Shown here: positions 9,301 through 16,980 of the stretch, piece by piece
Layout of the letters: the number at the start of each line of letters is the position of its first letter
How positions within the stretch are numbered: the first letter of the stretch is position 1
Assembly (NCBI GenBank): GCA_035699745.1
Contig: DASSPH010000110.1
Location: forward strand, 1-64,000
DNA length: 64,000 bases
Origin: Vicinamibacterales bacterium
GTDB taxonomy: Bacteria; Acidobacteriota; Vicinamibacteria; Vicinamibacterales; 2-12-FULL-66-21
Direction: 5' to 3'
Notes under the pieces: model-generated
Databases searched by the model: none
Seen by the model: only the letters and a program-made list of their open reading frames with translations
What the model was told of the DNA's origin: nothing
Translations under genes and position numbers: made by a program

Positions 9301-11093
9301 ACGGTCACCAGCGTGTAGTCCACCTCCGGCAGCGAACGGATGCCCGCGGCGATCCGGTTCACGAGAATCTCGGTCGCATCGATGCTCGTCCCCTCGGGCG
9401 CGCGGATGCCCACCTCGAACTCGGACTGATCGTCGTTGGGCAGGAAGTTCTTCTTCGCCGCCACGAACAGCGGCACGCTGGTCAGCAGGATCAGCACCGC
9501 CGTGCCCGCGACGACCGCCCGGTGCGCCAGCGACCACGACAGCACCTGCGAGTAACGCAGATCGATGGCGCGGAAGAAGCGGCTGTCCTTCGACCGCTTC
9601 TCCTTCTCCGCCTTCTTCGTCTTGATCCATCGCGCCGCCAGCATCGGGGTGAGCGTGAAGCTCACCAGCAGCGACACCAGGATCGCGAACGACATCGTCA
9701 GGCCGAAGCTCTTCATGAACCGCCCGACGATGCCGCCCATGAAGCCGACCGGAATGAAGATGGCGATCAGCGAGAACGTCGTCGCGAGCACCGCGAGACC
9801 GATCTCCTGGGTCGCCTCGACCGCGGCCCTGAACGGCGACAGGCCCTTTTCTTCGACGAAGCGATAGATGTTCTCCAGCACCACGATCGCGTCGTCGATG
9901 ACGATGCCGACCGCCAGCGTCAGCGCGAGCATCGTCATCGAGTTGAGCGTGAACCCCTGGTACCAGATCAGGCCGAAGGTGGCGATGATCGAGGTCGGGA
10001 TCGCGATCGCCGCGATCAGCGTGGAGCGCCAGTTCCAGAGGAACACGAGAACCACGAGCGCCGCGAGGATCGAGCCGACGACCAGGTGCTCTTCCACCGT
10101 GTTGATCGACGCCCGGATGAAGTCGGACAGGTCGCGGACGATGGTGACCTTGTAGCCGGGCGGCGTGACCGCCTCGATGTCGGCGAGCCGTTCCTTCACC
10201 GCGTCCACCATCTGCACGGTGTTGATGCCCGACTGCCGGCGGATCGACAGCAGCACGGTGGGCCTGCCGTTCACGTTGGCGCGGGTCGTCGCGTCGGCCA
10301 TGCCGTCTTCGACCGTGGCGACGTCGCGCAGCAGGATGGGGTGCCCGCCGCGCTCGGCGACGACGACGTCGCCGAACTCCTGGACGGACTGGACGCGTCC
10401 GCGGGTGCGGAGCGTCATCTGCGTCGAGCCCGCCTCGACGCGGCCGCCCGGGATTTCGGCGTTCTGCAGCTGGAGCGCGTGAGAGACGTCCGTGACCGTG
10501 AGGTTGTGCGCCTGCAGGCGCGCCGGATCGAGCAGCACGTTCACCTGGCGCTGCCTGCCGCCGGCGACGACGACCTGACCGACGCCGTTGACGCTCTCGA
10601 GCTGGCGCCGCAGCGTCTTGTCCGCGTACTCGGTGATGTCGCGGATCGGCTTGTCCGCCGAGACCGCGAGCGTCATCACCGGCGCGGAGTCAGGATCGAA
10701 CTTCTCGACCGTGGGCTGGTCGATGTTGCGCGGCAGCAGCGGCAGCACGCGGTTCACCCGATCGCGTACTTCCTGCGAGGCGACGTCGACATCCTTCTCG
10801 AGCAGGAACGACACGATCACCGTCGACACGCCTTCCGAGGACGTCGAGCGGAGCTCGTCGATGCCGCTGATGGTGTTGACGGCTTCTTCGATCTTGTCGG
10901 AAATCTCGGTTTCGACTTCCTCCGGCGCGGCGCCGGGCAGCCGCGTCGTGACGACGACGGTCGGGAAGTCGACCTTCGGGAACCGATCGACGCCGAGACT
11001 GAAGAACGAGAACGCGCCGACGACGGTCAGCGCGAGGATGAGAACGCTGGCGAAGACCGGTCGCTTGACTGAGATTGCGGCTAACCACTGCAT
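6333..11093 (-). CDS. RND efflux pump fused to TolC-like outer membrane factor
   Basis: A single 1586-aa reading frame. Residues 1 to about 1030 are an AcrB/MexB-type (HAE1-like) RND transporter: N-terminal TM after [16 protein letters not shown], porter segment [13 protein letters not shown], and the proton-relay motif [17 protein letters not shown] near residue 400. Residues about 1032-1056 ([19 protein letters not shown] then AQVSA) look like a cleavable signal peptide, and residues after it form a complete TolC/OMF protein with two repeats ([20 protein letters not shown], then [18 protein letters not shown]). No stop and no ATG, GTG or TTG suitable for reinitiation is seen at the junction. 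The gene is 7 bp downstream of the adaptor gene in one operon with it and TetR. Confidence 0.88.
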   Translation of the reverse strand: MQWLAAISVKRPVFASVLILALTVVGAFSFFSLGVDRFPKVDFPTVVVTTRLPGAAPEEVETEISDKIEEAVNTISGIDELRSTSSEGVSTVIVSFLLEKDVDVASQEVRDRVNRVLPLLPRNIDQPTVEKFDPDSAPVMTLAVSADKPIRDITEYADKTLRRQLESVNGVGQVVVAGGRQRQVNVLLDPARLQAHNLTVTDVSHALQLQNAEIPGGRVEAGSTQMTLRTRGRVQSVQEFGDVVVAERGGHPILLRDVATVEDGMADATTRANVNGRPTVLLSIRRQSGINTVQMVDAVKERLADIEAVTPPGYKVTIVRDLSDFIRASINTVEEHLVVGSILAALVVLVFLWNWRSTLIAAIAIPTSIIATFGLIWYQGFTLNSMTMLALTLAVGIVIDDAIVVLENIYRFVEEKGLSPFRAAVEATQEIGLAVLATTFSLIAIFIPVGFMGGIVGRFMKSFGLTMSFAILVSLLVSFTLTPMLAARWIKTKKAEKEKRSKDSRFFRAIDLRYSQVLSWSLAHRAVVAGTAVLILLTSVPLFVAAKKNFLPNDDQSEFEVGIRAPEGTSIDATEILVNRIAAGIRSLPEVDYTLVTVADDPAQTQNAGTIYARLKPLEARSRDQFTVMNDVRANIVPKFAAKDVRTGVRPVATIGGGGNQNAEIQFTINGPDLARLERFAAAVADQARKEPGVVDVDTSLNVGKPELSVHLDRLKAADLGVQVADAAEALRLLVGGDQVTTYNEGGEQYEVHVRAVAGDRSSARAIGQLTVPSSRVGSVPLENIAELTAGTAPSNVDRLNRQRQVTVYAGLLPGVSQTPAMDAMRRTAESLNMGPGYRTRFAGRSRELGRAAQNFLIAFVLSLVFMYLILAAQFESWLHPVTILLSLPLTLPFALLSIIITQQSLNIFSALGLLVLFGVVKKNSILQIDHANQLRERGMDRDTAILQASRDRLRPILMTTLAFVAGMIPLVLSSGIGAGTNRAIGFVIIGGQSLVLVLSLIVTPVAYSLFDDLANARLFSRAFRRVGGWVRPRRLAAASGAGALLLAVLLPAQVSAQQPSGDVIKLTADEAMRMATANNPDLAAGGYDPRISAERLAQARAAYLPTLTSGVQRNVQQSPPSSIFLGNEGTRTDVWSGNVGLVQQLPWGGGSYTIGWNSLRSNASSSLSNFNPSVTANLQVVASQPLLRNFKIDTLRAQIATAQRNQQIADIGLEELSTSIGAAAQRAYWNLVLARAAVSVQQRSLELSQELERNNRARVDVGQSPPLDLVSARAEVAQRRESLIVAQTQVRQAEDQLRILIMDPKRPDFWTARLEPADLVPPVGALPDVDAAVRNALSLRTDLQRTRRRIENSETAVALAKNAALPDLRLQATYLTSGLGGTELLRTGGIFGPVTGQQFTAFGDVLRQLFVADYPTWTVGFTLSYPLGRSADQAALARSTLEREQTVAQLRSSEFKVVREVRQAAMVLEQNRERIETTRLAREFSEQRLDAEQKRFEVGMSTNFNVIQAQRDLAVARNSELQAQLDYQLALIAFETVQRVGSGGAASGGPSGAAGTFGIGTTTAAPPTSAPTAATTTLTGPGGGF

Positions 11094-11100
11094 GACGGCT

Positions 11101-12306
11101 TCATCCCTCGATCTGCACGCGGACGCCGTCGGCCAGCTTTCCGCGTGGATTTGCCGCGACGCGCTCGCCGGCCTTCACGCCCGACGCGATTTCGACGCGA
11201 TCGCCAACCTTTTCTCCGACCGTGACGATGCGCTCCTCGATGCGGTTGTCGCCGGCGATGACGTAGACGCGGCTCGTGCCGGCCACCGTCTCGACGGAGG
11301 CGGCGGGGACGAGCAGCGCCGGCGCCGGCGCCGGCTGCTGGAGGAGCGCGGTGGCGAAGAGCCCCGGCTTCAGGCGGCCGTCGGCGTTCGGCGCCACGGC
11401 TTCGACGGTCAGCGCGCGCTGATCCGCTTTGAGCGCCGGAGACACGAAGCGCACGCTGGCCGTGAAGACTTCTCCCGGATACGCGTCGACCGTGAGGCGC
11501 ACCGCCTGTCCGGCCTTCACCTGCGAGAGGTACTGCTCCGGAACCGTGAGTTCGACCCGGACCGGGTCGATGCGGACGACCGTGGCCACCTTCATCCCGC
11601 GCGAGACGTAGTCGCCGGTGCTGACCAGGCGTTCGGCGACGATGCCGGTGAACGGCGCGCGGACGACGGTATCGGCCGCCGACTTGCGCGCGAGATCGAC
11701 GCGGGCCCGCGCCGCCTGGAGCGAGCGGTACGACTGCTGTGCGGTGTTCTGCGCCGCCTGGTACTGCTGGCGCGCCGCCTGCACCTGCGTGAGCCGCTGA
11801 TCGTATTCGGCCTGCGAGACGACTTTCTGCTCGAGCAGCGACTTGATGCGGTTGAAGTCCGCCTCGGCCCAGTCGAGCGACGCCTTCGCGTTCAGCACGT
11901 CCGGCACCTTCGACGGATCGAACGGCTGTCCGGCCGCGAGGCCGAGGCGCGCCTCGAGCTGCGCCGCGTTGGCGTCCGCTTCACGGAGCGACGCGTCCGC
12001 CTCGGTGGCCGACACGCGGACGAGCACCGTACCGGCGGTCACGCGTGTGCCCCGCTCGACGGGCGTGCCGATGACGCGTCCGGCGGTTTCGGCGGCGACG
12101 TCAGCCTGTTCGTCCGCCGCCAGCGAGCCGGTCACGCGGATGAAGCGATCGATCGTCTGGCCCTGAACCTGGGCGGGGCGGATGGCCACCGGCGCCGGCT
12201 CCGGCGGCGCCGCGGCGCTGGTCTGGGTGCCGCTGCACGCGGCGGTCGAGAGCGCCGCCGCGATGGCGGCGCCGGGCAGAATGGAACGGCGGAACGAACG
12301 AATCAT
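11101..12306 (-). CDS. RND efflux periplasmic adaptor (MFP), lipoprotein
   Basis: A 401-aa membrane fusion protein. The N-terminus has a lipoprotein signal with lipobox ALSTAAC, so the mature protein is expected to be lipid-anchored at about Cys24. A biotinyl-lipoyl-like half ([19 protein letters not shown]) flanks a long alpha-helical hairpin (residues about 100-190), and the second half ([21 protein letters not shown]) plus the beta-barrel and MP domains follow. It bridges the inner-membrane RND part and the outer-membrane factor. The start ATG overlaps the TetR gene end by 4 bp. A wide range of substrates is possible; none can be read from the sequence. Confidence 0.9.
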   Translation of the reverse strand: MIRSFRRSILPGAAIAAALSTAACSGTQTSAAAPPEPAPVAIRPAQVQGQTIDRFIRVTGSLAADEQADVAAETAGRVIGTPVERGTRVTAGTVLVRVSATEADASLREADANAAQLEARLGLAAGQPFDPSKVPDVLNAKASLDWAEADFNRIKSLLEQKVVSQAEYDQRLTQVQAARQQYQAAQNTAQQSYRSLQAARARVDLARKSAADTVVRAPFTGIVAERLVSTGDYVSRGMKVATVVRIDPVRVELTVPEQYLSQVKAGQAVRLTVDAYPGEVFTASVRFVSPALKADQRALTVEAVAPNADGRLKPGLFATALLQQPAPAPALLVPAASVETVAGTSRVYVIAGDNRIEERIVTVGEKVGDRVEIASGVKAGERVAANPRGKLADGVRVQIEG

Positions 12307-12983
12307 GACGGCTTGTCCTCACTCGCAGGGGTTTCGCGATGAATGCAGAGCGGCAGACTGATGTTGCGGCCCGCCCCTGCCTGCAGGCCGATGAGCACGG
12401 TGTCGACGGTGGCGCGGGCGAGCACGTCCGCGTTCTCGCCGGGGGCGAGGCGATCGCAGAGGTTGAGCGTCGCGGCGCCGTGGACCGCCGTCAGCAGCAG
12501 GCGGAACACGGTATTGGGATCGGTGTCGGCCGGGCAGGCGCCGGCGTCGATCGCCTGCTGGATGCGATCGATCATGTCGTGCTTCATCTCGCTGACGAAG
12601 CCGAAGCGGGACCAGTCGCGGCTGATCCGGGGCACGCTGCGATCGAGGAACATCAGCGCGAAGTACTCGGGATGCTCCTTGCTGAACTCGTAGTAGCGCA
12701 GGAACATCGCCCGGAGCTTCTCGACCGGGTCGTCGGTGGCCGGGCGCGGCGTGCCGCCGTATTGAAAGAGGAGGCGGAACCCTTCGTCGGCGAGGGCGAA
12801 GAAGATGTCGTCCTTGCTGGGGAAGTAGCCGTAAATGGCGGCCGGGCTGTATTCGATGCGCTCGGCGATCTTGCGAATCGACACCTCGTGGTAGCCGTGC
12901 GTGACGAAGAGCTCGCGCGCGGCGTCCAGAATGGCCCTGGCGACCGTTTCCCGCTCCCGTTCCTGACGTTCTTTGACACCCAA
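12303..12983 (-). CDS. TetR/AcrR family transcriptional regulator
   Basis: A 226-aa regulator with an N-terminal helix-turn-helix (RELFVTHGYHEVSIRKIAERIEYS, then PAAIYGYFPSKDDIFFALAD), the classical TetR DNA-binding layout, and a ligand-binding C-terminal half. The start is a TTG at 12983; no ATG or GTG is available before the HTH region. It is the first gene of the efflux operon (overlapping the adaptor gene by 4 bp) and is preceded by three tandem palindromes that are its probable operators, which suggests autoregulation and ligand-induced derepression of the pump. Confidence 0.9.
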   Translation of the reverse strand: MGVKERQERERETVARAILDAARELFVTHGYHEVSIRKIAERIEYSPAAIYGYFPSKDDIFFALADEGFRLLFQYGGTPRPATDDPVEKLRAMFLRYYEFSKEHPEYFALMFLDRSVPRISRDWSRFGFVSEMKHDMIDRIQQAIDAGACPADTDPNTVFRLLLTAVHGAATLNLCDRLAPGENADVLARATVDTVLIGLQAGAGRNISLPLCIHRETPASEDKPS

Positions 12984-13025
12984 GTTATTGATCCCTTTGG
13001 CCTTACAGCCGATTTACGGCCCCGC

Positions 13026-13038
13026 TGAACGGCGTTCA
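13026..13038. promoter_or_regulatory. TetR operator box 1
   Basis: Perfect palindrome TGAAC-GGC-GTTCA, the closest of three to the TetR gene start (43 nt upstream). It shares the AAC-N3-GTT core with the two boxes that follow. Confidence 0.65.
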
Positions 13039-13053
13039 CTGAACAGTGTTCAG
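13039..13053. promoter_or_regulatory. TetR operator box 2
   Basis: Perfect palindrome CTGAAC-AGT-GTTCAG, directly adjoining box 1 (centres 14 bp apart). Same AAC-N3-GTT core. Confidence 0.7.
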
Positions 13054-13055
13054 CA

Positions 13056-13072
13056 GTCTAACAGCGTTAGAC
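13056..13072. promoter_or_regulatory. TetR operator box 3
   Basis: Perfect 17-bp palindrome GTCTAAC-AGC-GTTAGAC, centre 18 bp from box 2. It diverges from the other boxes outside the AAC-N3-GTT core, so it may be bound with different affinity or by a related regulator. Confidence 0.7.
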
Positions 13073-13096
13073 GTCCGGTCAAGCGCGACGGTTCCA

Positions 13097-13156
13097 AAAT
13101 GGGGACAGTCCCCTTTTCCCTTTTCCACCCTCCGGAAAAGGGGACTGTCCCCGTTT
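13097..13156. repeat. REP-like nested inverted repeat
   Basis: Two 23-nt arms (13097-13119 and 13134-13156, one mismatch) face each other across 14 nt. Each arm itself contains the near-perfect palindrome GGGGACWGTCCCC next to TTTTCC. Such nested palindromes are the structure of REP/BIME elements mobilised by REP-associated tyrosine transposases. No such transposase is in this window. Confidence 0.7.
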
Positions 13157-13182
13157 CCCGGGCCCGCCGCCGCGAAGGTGGG

Positions 13183-13188
13183 TATCCT
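13183..13188 (+). promoter_or_regulatory. -10 element for pterin dehydratase gene
   Basis: TATCCT ends 7 nt before the ATG at 13196 and no Shine-Dalgarno is present, again implying a leaderless mRNA. Confidence 0.45.
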
Positions 13189-13195
13189 TCCGTCT

Positions 13196-13477
13196 ATGAC
13201 TCAACGCTTGTCCGACGAAAGCATTACGCGGCAGTTGTCAGGGCTGAATGGCTGGACCCGCGACGGCGACGCCATCCGGAAGCAGTTCACCCTCGGCGGC
13301 TTTCCCGACGCAGTCGCGTTCGTGATCCGGCTGGCGTTCGACGCCGAAGCCGCCGATCATCACCCCGACATCACCATCAACTACCGGAAGGTGACGCTGT
13401 CGTTCTCCACCCACAGCGCCGGCGGGCTGACGCAGAAAGACTTCGACGGCGCCAGACAAGTGGAAGCGTTGATCTGA
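13196..13477 (+). CDS. phhB: Pterin-4a-carbinolamine dehydratase
   Basis: A 93-aa protein covering the whole family. The active-site signature is complete: AEAADHHPDITINYRKVTL followed by STHSAGGLT, with the conserved His-His-Pro and the later His. It dehydrates 4a-hydroxytetrahydrobiopterin and thus recycles the pterin cofactor of aromatic amino acid hydroxylases; some members also work in molybdopterin or folate metabolism. No aromatic hydroxylase is present nearby. It is followed after one base by a MerR-like regulator gene, so the two are probably cotranscribed. Confidence 0.9.
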   Translation: MTQRLSDESITRQLSGLNGWTRDGDAIRKQFTLGGFPDAVAFVIRLAFDAEAADHHPDITINYRKVTLSFSTHSAGGLTQKDFDGARQVEALI

Positions 13478-13478
13478 C

Positions 13479-13964
13479 GTGACGCAGCTCAAGAACACGT
13501 ACACGTCGCGCGAGGTCGCCGACCTCACCGGCCTGACCGCCCGGCAGCTCCAGTGGTGGGACGACAAGCGGCTGTTCGCAGCGCACATCGCGCCCAGGCG
13601 GACGGCGCGCGGCGGCTACACCGAGCGCCGCTACACGCCGGTCGATCTGCTGGAGCTGCTCGTCCTCGCGGAGCTGCGGCGCCAGGGCGTGTCGGCCGCG
13701 CAACTTCGCCGCCTGCTCGAGACGCTGCGTGCGCGATTCGGCGTCCGCCTGTTCGAAACGATCGGCGGCGGCGGTCCGCTGACGCTGCTCACCGACGGCC
13801 GCGACGTGTACGGCCGCACCGCGCAGGGCGAGGTCTACAACCTGCTGCGCGATCCGCTGCAGCCGCTGCTGATGCTCGCCGGCGGCGACGCGCTCCGCGA
13901 GCTCAGCGCGCGGGCGAAGACACGGCGGCGCAAACCGCGGCCCCGAGCGCGGCCCACCGCGTAG
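13479..13964 (+). CDS. MerR-like transcriptional regulator
   Basis: A 161-aa protein with an N-terminal winged helix of the MerR superfamily: YTSREVADLTGLTARQLQWWDDKRL followed by GGYTERRYTPVDLLELLVLAELRRQGVSA. It lacks the cysteine pattern of metal-sensing MerR proteins and has an unrecognised C-terminal half with a basic tail (ARAKTRRRKPRPRAR). The start is GTG one base after the pterin dehydratase stop. The target is unknown; a role next to pterin recycling is only positional inference. Confidence 0.75.
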   Translation: MTQLKNTYTSREVADLTGLTARQLQWWDDKRLFAAHIAPRRTARGGYTERRYTPVDLLELLVLAELRRQGVSAAQLRRLLETLRARFGVRLFETIGGGGPLTLLTDGRDVYGRTAQGEVYNLLRDPLQPLLMLAGGDALRELSARAKTRRRKPRPRARPTA

Positions 13965-13984
13965 CGCGTCGTGAACGGATGCTG

Positions 13985-14272
13985 CTAGGAGATCGGGAAG
14001 ATTTTGTCGAGACCGTCGGCGGGACGAGGGATGACGTGAACGCCCACCAGTTCGCCGACGCGCCGCGCCGCCGCCGCGCCGGCGTCCGTCGCCGCCTTGA
14101 CCGAGGCGACGTCGCCGCGGACGATCGCGGTCACCAGACCGGCGTCCACTTTCTGCCAGCCGACGAAGACGACGTTGGCGGTCTTCACCATAGCGTCGGC
14201 CGCTTCGATCATCCCGACCAGCCCGCGCGTCTCGACGAGACCCAGCGCTTCGCCGGGCAGATCCTTTGCCAT
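13985..14272 (-). CDS. BMC-H microcompartment shell protein (solitary)
   Basis: A 95-aa hexamer-forming BMC domain protein: [20 protein letters not shown], then [28 protein letters not shown], closely following EutM/PduA/CcmK. These tile bacterial microcompartment shells and enclose enzymes that make volatile or toxic aldehydes. No BMC-P vertex protein, BMC-T or signature enzyme is in the window, so it is either a satellite shell gene or has been recruited elsewhere. It precedes no other gene on its strand and has its own -10 element; the upstream gene on the same strand is a D-amino-acid PLP enzyme. Confidence 0.92.
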   Translation of the reverse strand: MAKDLPGEALGLVETRGLVGMIEAADAMVKTANVVFVGWQKVDAGLVTAIVRGDVASVKAATDAGAAAARRVGELVGVHVIPRPADGLDKIFPIS

Positions 14273-14281
14273 GGGACGTCG

Positions 14282-14287
14282 ATTCTA
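14282..14287 (-). promoter_or_regulatory. -10 element for BMC-H gene
   Basis: TAGAAT on the minus strand, 9 nt before the ATG at 14272. It sits inside the last codons of the upstream PLP-enzyme gene, suggesting separate transcription of the shell protein gene. Confidence 0.5.
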
Positions 14288-15400
14288 CGTGATCCGGCCG
14301 CGCGCCGCCACCGCCACCTGCTCGATCACCTCGTCGCCGTCGACCAGCCACACGTGGTCGACCAGGTTCGACACGACACACGAATGATTCGGGACGATGC
14401 GGACGAGGCCGCCGGTGGCCAGCCGCGTGTCCCCCTCGAGCACGCGCACGTTGGCGTGCTCCTCCGACAGGCGCTCGACGACGAGTGACACGTCCGGCTC
14501 CGCGGCCAGCACGTCGCGCAGGATGGCGCCGTATCCCGGCATATCGCTGAAGCCGCGCGCGAGATCGTTCGTCAGCGTCTTGCTCCCGCTGTCGAGAATC
14601 ACCCGCTCCGGCGCCGGCCGGCTGACGACGCGGGCGAGCACGGTGAGCGCGCAGTCGTCCCAGGCTGCCGCGCCCAGCCCGACCTGCGTCCGATCGAAGT
14701 AGGCGTAATTCCCCGGACGGATCTCCGTGATGCCGTCCTCGTCGACCGAGAACCGCGCGGTCGGCGTCGCGCCGACGCTGATCTCGCTGCACCGGATCTG
14801 CGCGGCGGCGGCGAGGTCGCGAAGGATTTCCGCCTCCCGGATCGCGACGTCGCGGACCTCGCGCTCGGATCTGGCGCCGTAGCCGTGCCCGGCGTGGCTC
14901 AGCAGGCCGCGAAACACGAGTCCGGGCATCGACGCGATCGCGCGCACCGTCCCCGGTGCCGACCGCGCGTCCGGATCGATACCGCAGCGGTGAAAGCCGA
15001 CGTCGACCTTGATCAGGATCTCCAGCCGGCGGCCGCGGGCGACGGCGAGGTCGGACCAGGCCTGCGCCACCGCAGGATCGTCGACGATGAACGACAGGGT
15101 GACGCGCTCCGCCAGCGCGAACACGCGATCCGCGTTGACCGGATGCAGCGGATAGGGCAGCCGGATGTCGTTGATCCCGGCGTCGGCGAACACTTCCGCT
15201 TCGCCGAGCTTGGCGCAGCAGATGCCGACGGCGCCGCGCTGCACCTGCAGCGCCGCGACTGCCGTGGACTTGTGCGTCTTGGCGTGCGGCCGCAGCCGGA
15301 CGCCGCGCGCGTTCGCCATCGCCTGCATGCGCGAGAGATTCCGGGTGAGCCGCGACGAGTCGATCAGAACGGCTGGTGTCGGGAGTTCAACGATGCGCAT
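14285..15400 (-). CDS. D-threonine aldolase/D-serine dehydratase-like PLP enzyme
   Basis: A 371-aa fold-type III (alanine-racemase-like N-terminus) PLP enzyme. RLRPHAKTHKS contains the PLP lysine region, and VILDSGSKTLTND plus the C-terminal VPNHSCVVSNLVDHVWLV fit the metal-binding site of D-threonine aldolase/D-serine dehydratase proteins. It would cleave D-threonine-type beta-hydroxy amino acids to glycine and an aldehyde, or deaminate D-serine; the exact substrate is not readable. If it is an aldolase, an aldehyde product next to a BMC shell gene is suggestive. The start codon overlaps the stop of the small membrane protein gene by one base (TGATG). Confidence 0.8.
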   Translation of the reverse strand: MRIVELPTPAVLIDSSRLTRNLSRMQAMANARGVRLRPHAKTHKSTAVAALQVQRGAVGICCAKLGEAEVFADAGINDIRLPYPLHPVNADRVFALAERVTLSFIVDDPAVAQAWSDLAVARGRRLEILIKVDVGFHRCGIDPDARSAPGTVRAIASMPGLVFRGLLSHAGHGYGARSEREVRDVAIREAEILRDLAAAAQIRCSEISVGATPTARFSVDEDGITEIRPGNYAYFDRTQVGLGAAAWDDCALTVLARVVSRPAPERVILDSGSKTLTNDLARGFSDMPGYGAILRDVLAAEPDVSLVVERLSEEHANVRVLEGDTRLATGGLVRIVPNHSCVVSNLVDHVWLVDGDEVIEQVAVAARGRIT

Positions 15401-15666
15401 CAGCGGAAGCGTGTGGGCTGGTCGAGATCCGGCAGGTTGCCGTCCGCGTCTTCGGGATCGCGCGCCGCGGCCTTCTCCTCGACGATGAGCTCGATGGCGT
15501 TGCGCTTGTCCTGATTGAGCAGATCGTATATCGCGCCGGACGCGGCGGGCCCGACCCCCGAGGATCCGCGACCGCCGCCGTCGCCGGAAAGCACGGCGAT
15601 CGCGATCACCACCAGGACGAGCAGTGCCACCCCCCAGACGGCCGCCGCCGCGAAGTCACCACTCAC
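15400..15666 (-). CDS. Small single-span membrane protein, unknown
   Basis: 88 aa. One clear transmembrane helix (residues about 8-27, VWGVALLVLVVIAIAVL), a Gly/Ser-rich linker, then a cytoplasmic or periplasmic acidic tail (YDLLNQDKRNAIELIVEEKA). I do not recognise a family. GTG start at 15666, preceded by GATAAT 10 nt upstream. Coupled to the downstream PLP-enzyme gene by a one-base overlap. Confidence 0.65.
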   Translation of the reverse strand: MSGDFAAAAVWGVALLVLVVIAIAVLSGDGGGRGSSGVGPAASGAIYDLLNQDKRNAIELIVEEKAAARDPEDADGNLPDLDQPTRFR

Positions 15667-15736
15667 GCACGACCAGATTATCCGATTCCGGAGCCGCGGA
15701 TCCGAGCCGAGAGCCGGCGCCCGGCTTGACTCCCCG

Positions 15737-16978
15737 CTATCCGCGGCCGATCACGCCAAGGGCCTCCGGCCTGGTGAATCCGGGGAAGATCCGGCGTGTA
15801 TCGGTGACGCCGAGGTGGCCGCGGACCACTTCCGCGAACACGCTGCGGAAATCCGTCGTCACCGCCAGATCCCGGCCATCGTAGCGCTGCTCGCGCGCGA
15901 GTCCCGGCCAGCGGCCGTAGACCTTTCCGCCGCGCACGCCGCCGCCGCCGATGACGAGCATGGCGTTGCCGTGGCCGTGATCGGTGCCGCGGTTTCCATT
16001 CTCCGCGACGGCGCGGCCGAACTCGCTCATGGTGAGGATGACCACGTCGGCCATCCGATCGCCGAGGTCGCGGGTCAGCGCCGCGATGCCGCGGCCGAAA
16101 TCATCCAGCCGCCGCGCCAGCTCGCCGGCCGACGCTCCCTGGTTGGCGTGGGTGTCCCAGCCTCCCGCCTCCGCAAACGCGATCTCGAGGCCGACGTCCG
16201 CCTTGATCAACTGCGCGATCTGGCGCAGCGCCTCGCCGTAGCCGGTGCGCGGATAGTCGGCGCCGTTCTCAGGACGATACTTCGCCGGGTCCGCGGATTT
16301 CAGCATCCGCACCGCGTCGAACGCCTGTCCGCCGGTGCGATTCAGCACCGCGTCGGCCGCCGCGGCGTACTCGGATTCGAACGACGCCTGCATCGTGTCC
16401 GTCGCCTGGCCGGCGCGGATCCCGAACTGCCCGAGTTGCGAGATCGCCAGCGCCGGCGCGGTGCCGTGCAGCGCGCGCGGCAGTTGGCCGCCGAGCGCGA
16501 CGGCGCGGAACGGCGTCGCCTCGGCGTGCTCGCGCGCATGCAGGCAACGATTGAGCCAGCCGTCCTGCGTGCTCTTGACGCCCGGCGTCGCCGTCTCCAT
16601 GTAGTCCTGCGCGTCGAAATGCGATCGCGTCGGATCGGTCGACCCCGACGCGTGGACGATCGCGAGCTGCCGGGCGTCCCACAGCGGCTTCAGCGGCGCC
16701 AGCCGCGGGTGCAGGCCGAAGAATCCGTCGAGATCGATCGCCCCGTCGTCGGCGCCGGGCCGCGGGATCGCGATGCTGGGGCGGGCGGCGTAATACTCCC
16801 CCTCGCCGAACGGCACGACCATGTTCAGACCGTCCACCGCGCCGCGCTGGAAGATGGCGATGAGGATCTTGCGGCGCGCGGCGGCCGCTTCGGCGGTCCG
16901 CTCCAGGAAGGCGGGCGCGAAGCCCAGACTGAGGAGCGCGAGCCCGCCGTTCTTCATGAACACGCGTCTGGACAGCAT
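15737..16978 (-). CDS. DUF1501 family exported protein
   Basis: A 413-aa protein with a twin-arginine-type N-terminus (SRRVFMKNGGLALLSLG), so export in folded state is likely. Family motifs are AIFQRGAVDGLNMVVP, SHFDAQDYMETATPG, AEAGGWDTHANQG and ILTMSEFGRAVAENGNRGTDHGHG, the last with sulfatase/alkaline-phosphatase-fold-like metal-binding residues. DUF1501 proteins are abundant in Acidobacteriota and Planctomycetes, nearly always paired with DUF1800; function is unknown. The start lies 2 bp downstream of the DUF1800 gene, so they are cotranscribed. Confidence 0.9.
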   Translation of the reverse strand: MLSRRVFMKNGGLALLSLGFAPAFLERTAEAAAARRKILIAIFQRGAVDGLNMVVPFGEGEYYAARPSIAIPRPGADDGAIDLDGFFGLHPRLAPLKPLWDARQLAIVHASGSTDPTRSHFDAQDYMETATPGVKSTQDGWLNRCLHAREHAEATPFRAVALGGQLPRALHGTAPALAISQLGQFGIRAGQATDTMQASFESEYAAAADAVLNRTGGQAFDAVRMLKSADPAKYRPENGADYPRTGYGEALRQIAQLIKADVGLEIAFAEAGGWDTHANQGASAGELARRLDDFGRGIAALTRDLGDRMADVVILTMSEFGRAVAENGNRGTDHGHGNAMLVIGGGGVRGGKVYGRWPGLAREQRYDGRDLAVTTDFRSVFAEVVRGHLGVTDTRRIFPGFTRPEALGVIGRG

Positions 16979-16980
16979 GG

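Noticed and set aside
13097-13156. Rho-independent terminator
   Set aside because: The arms are 14 nt apart and the flanks have no T-run of the right orientation beyond the TTTTCC in the arms; the nested palindrome fits a REP-like element better.
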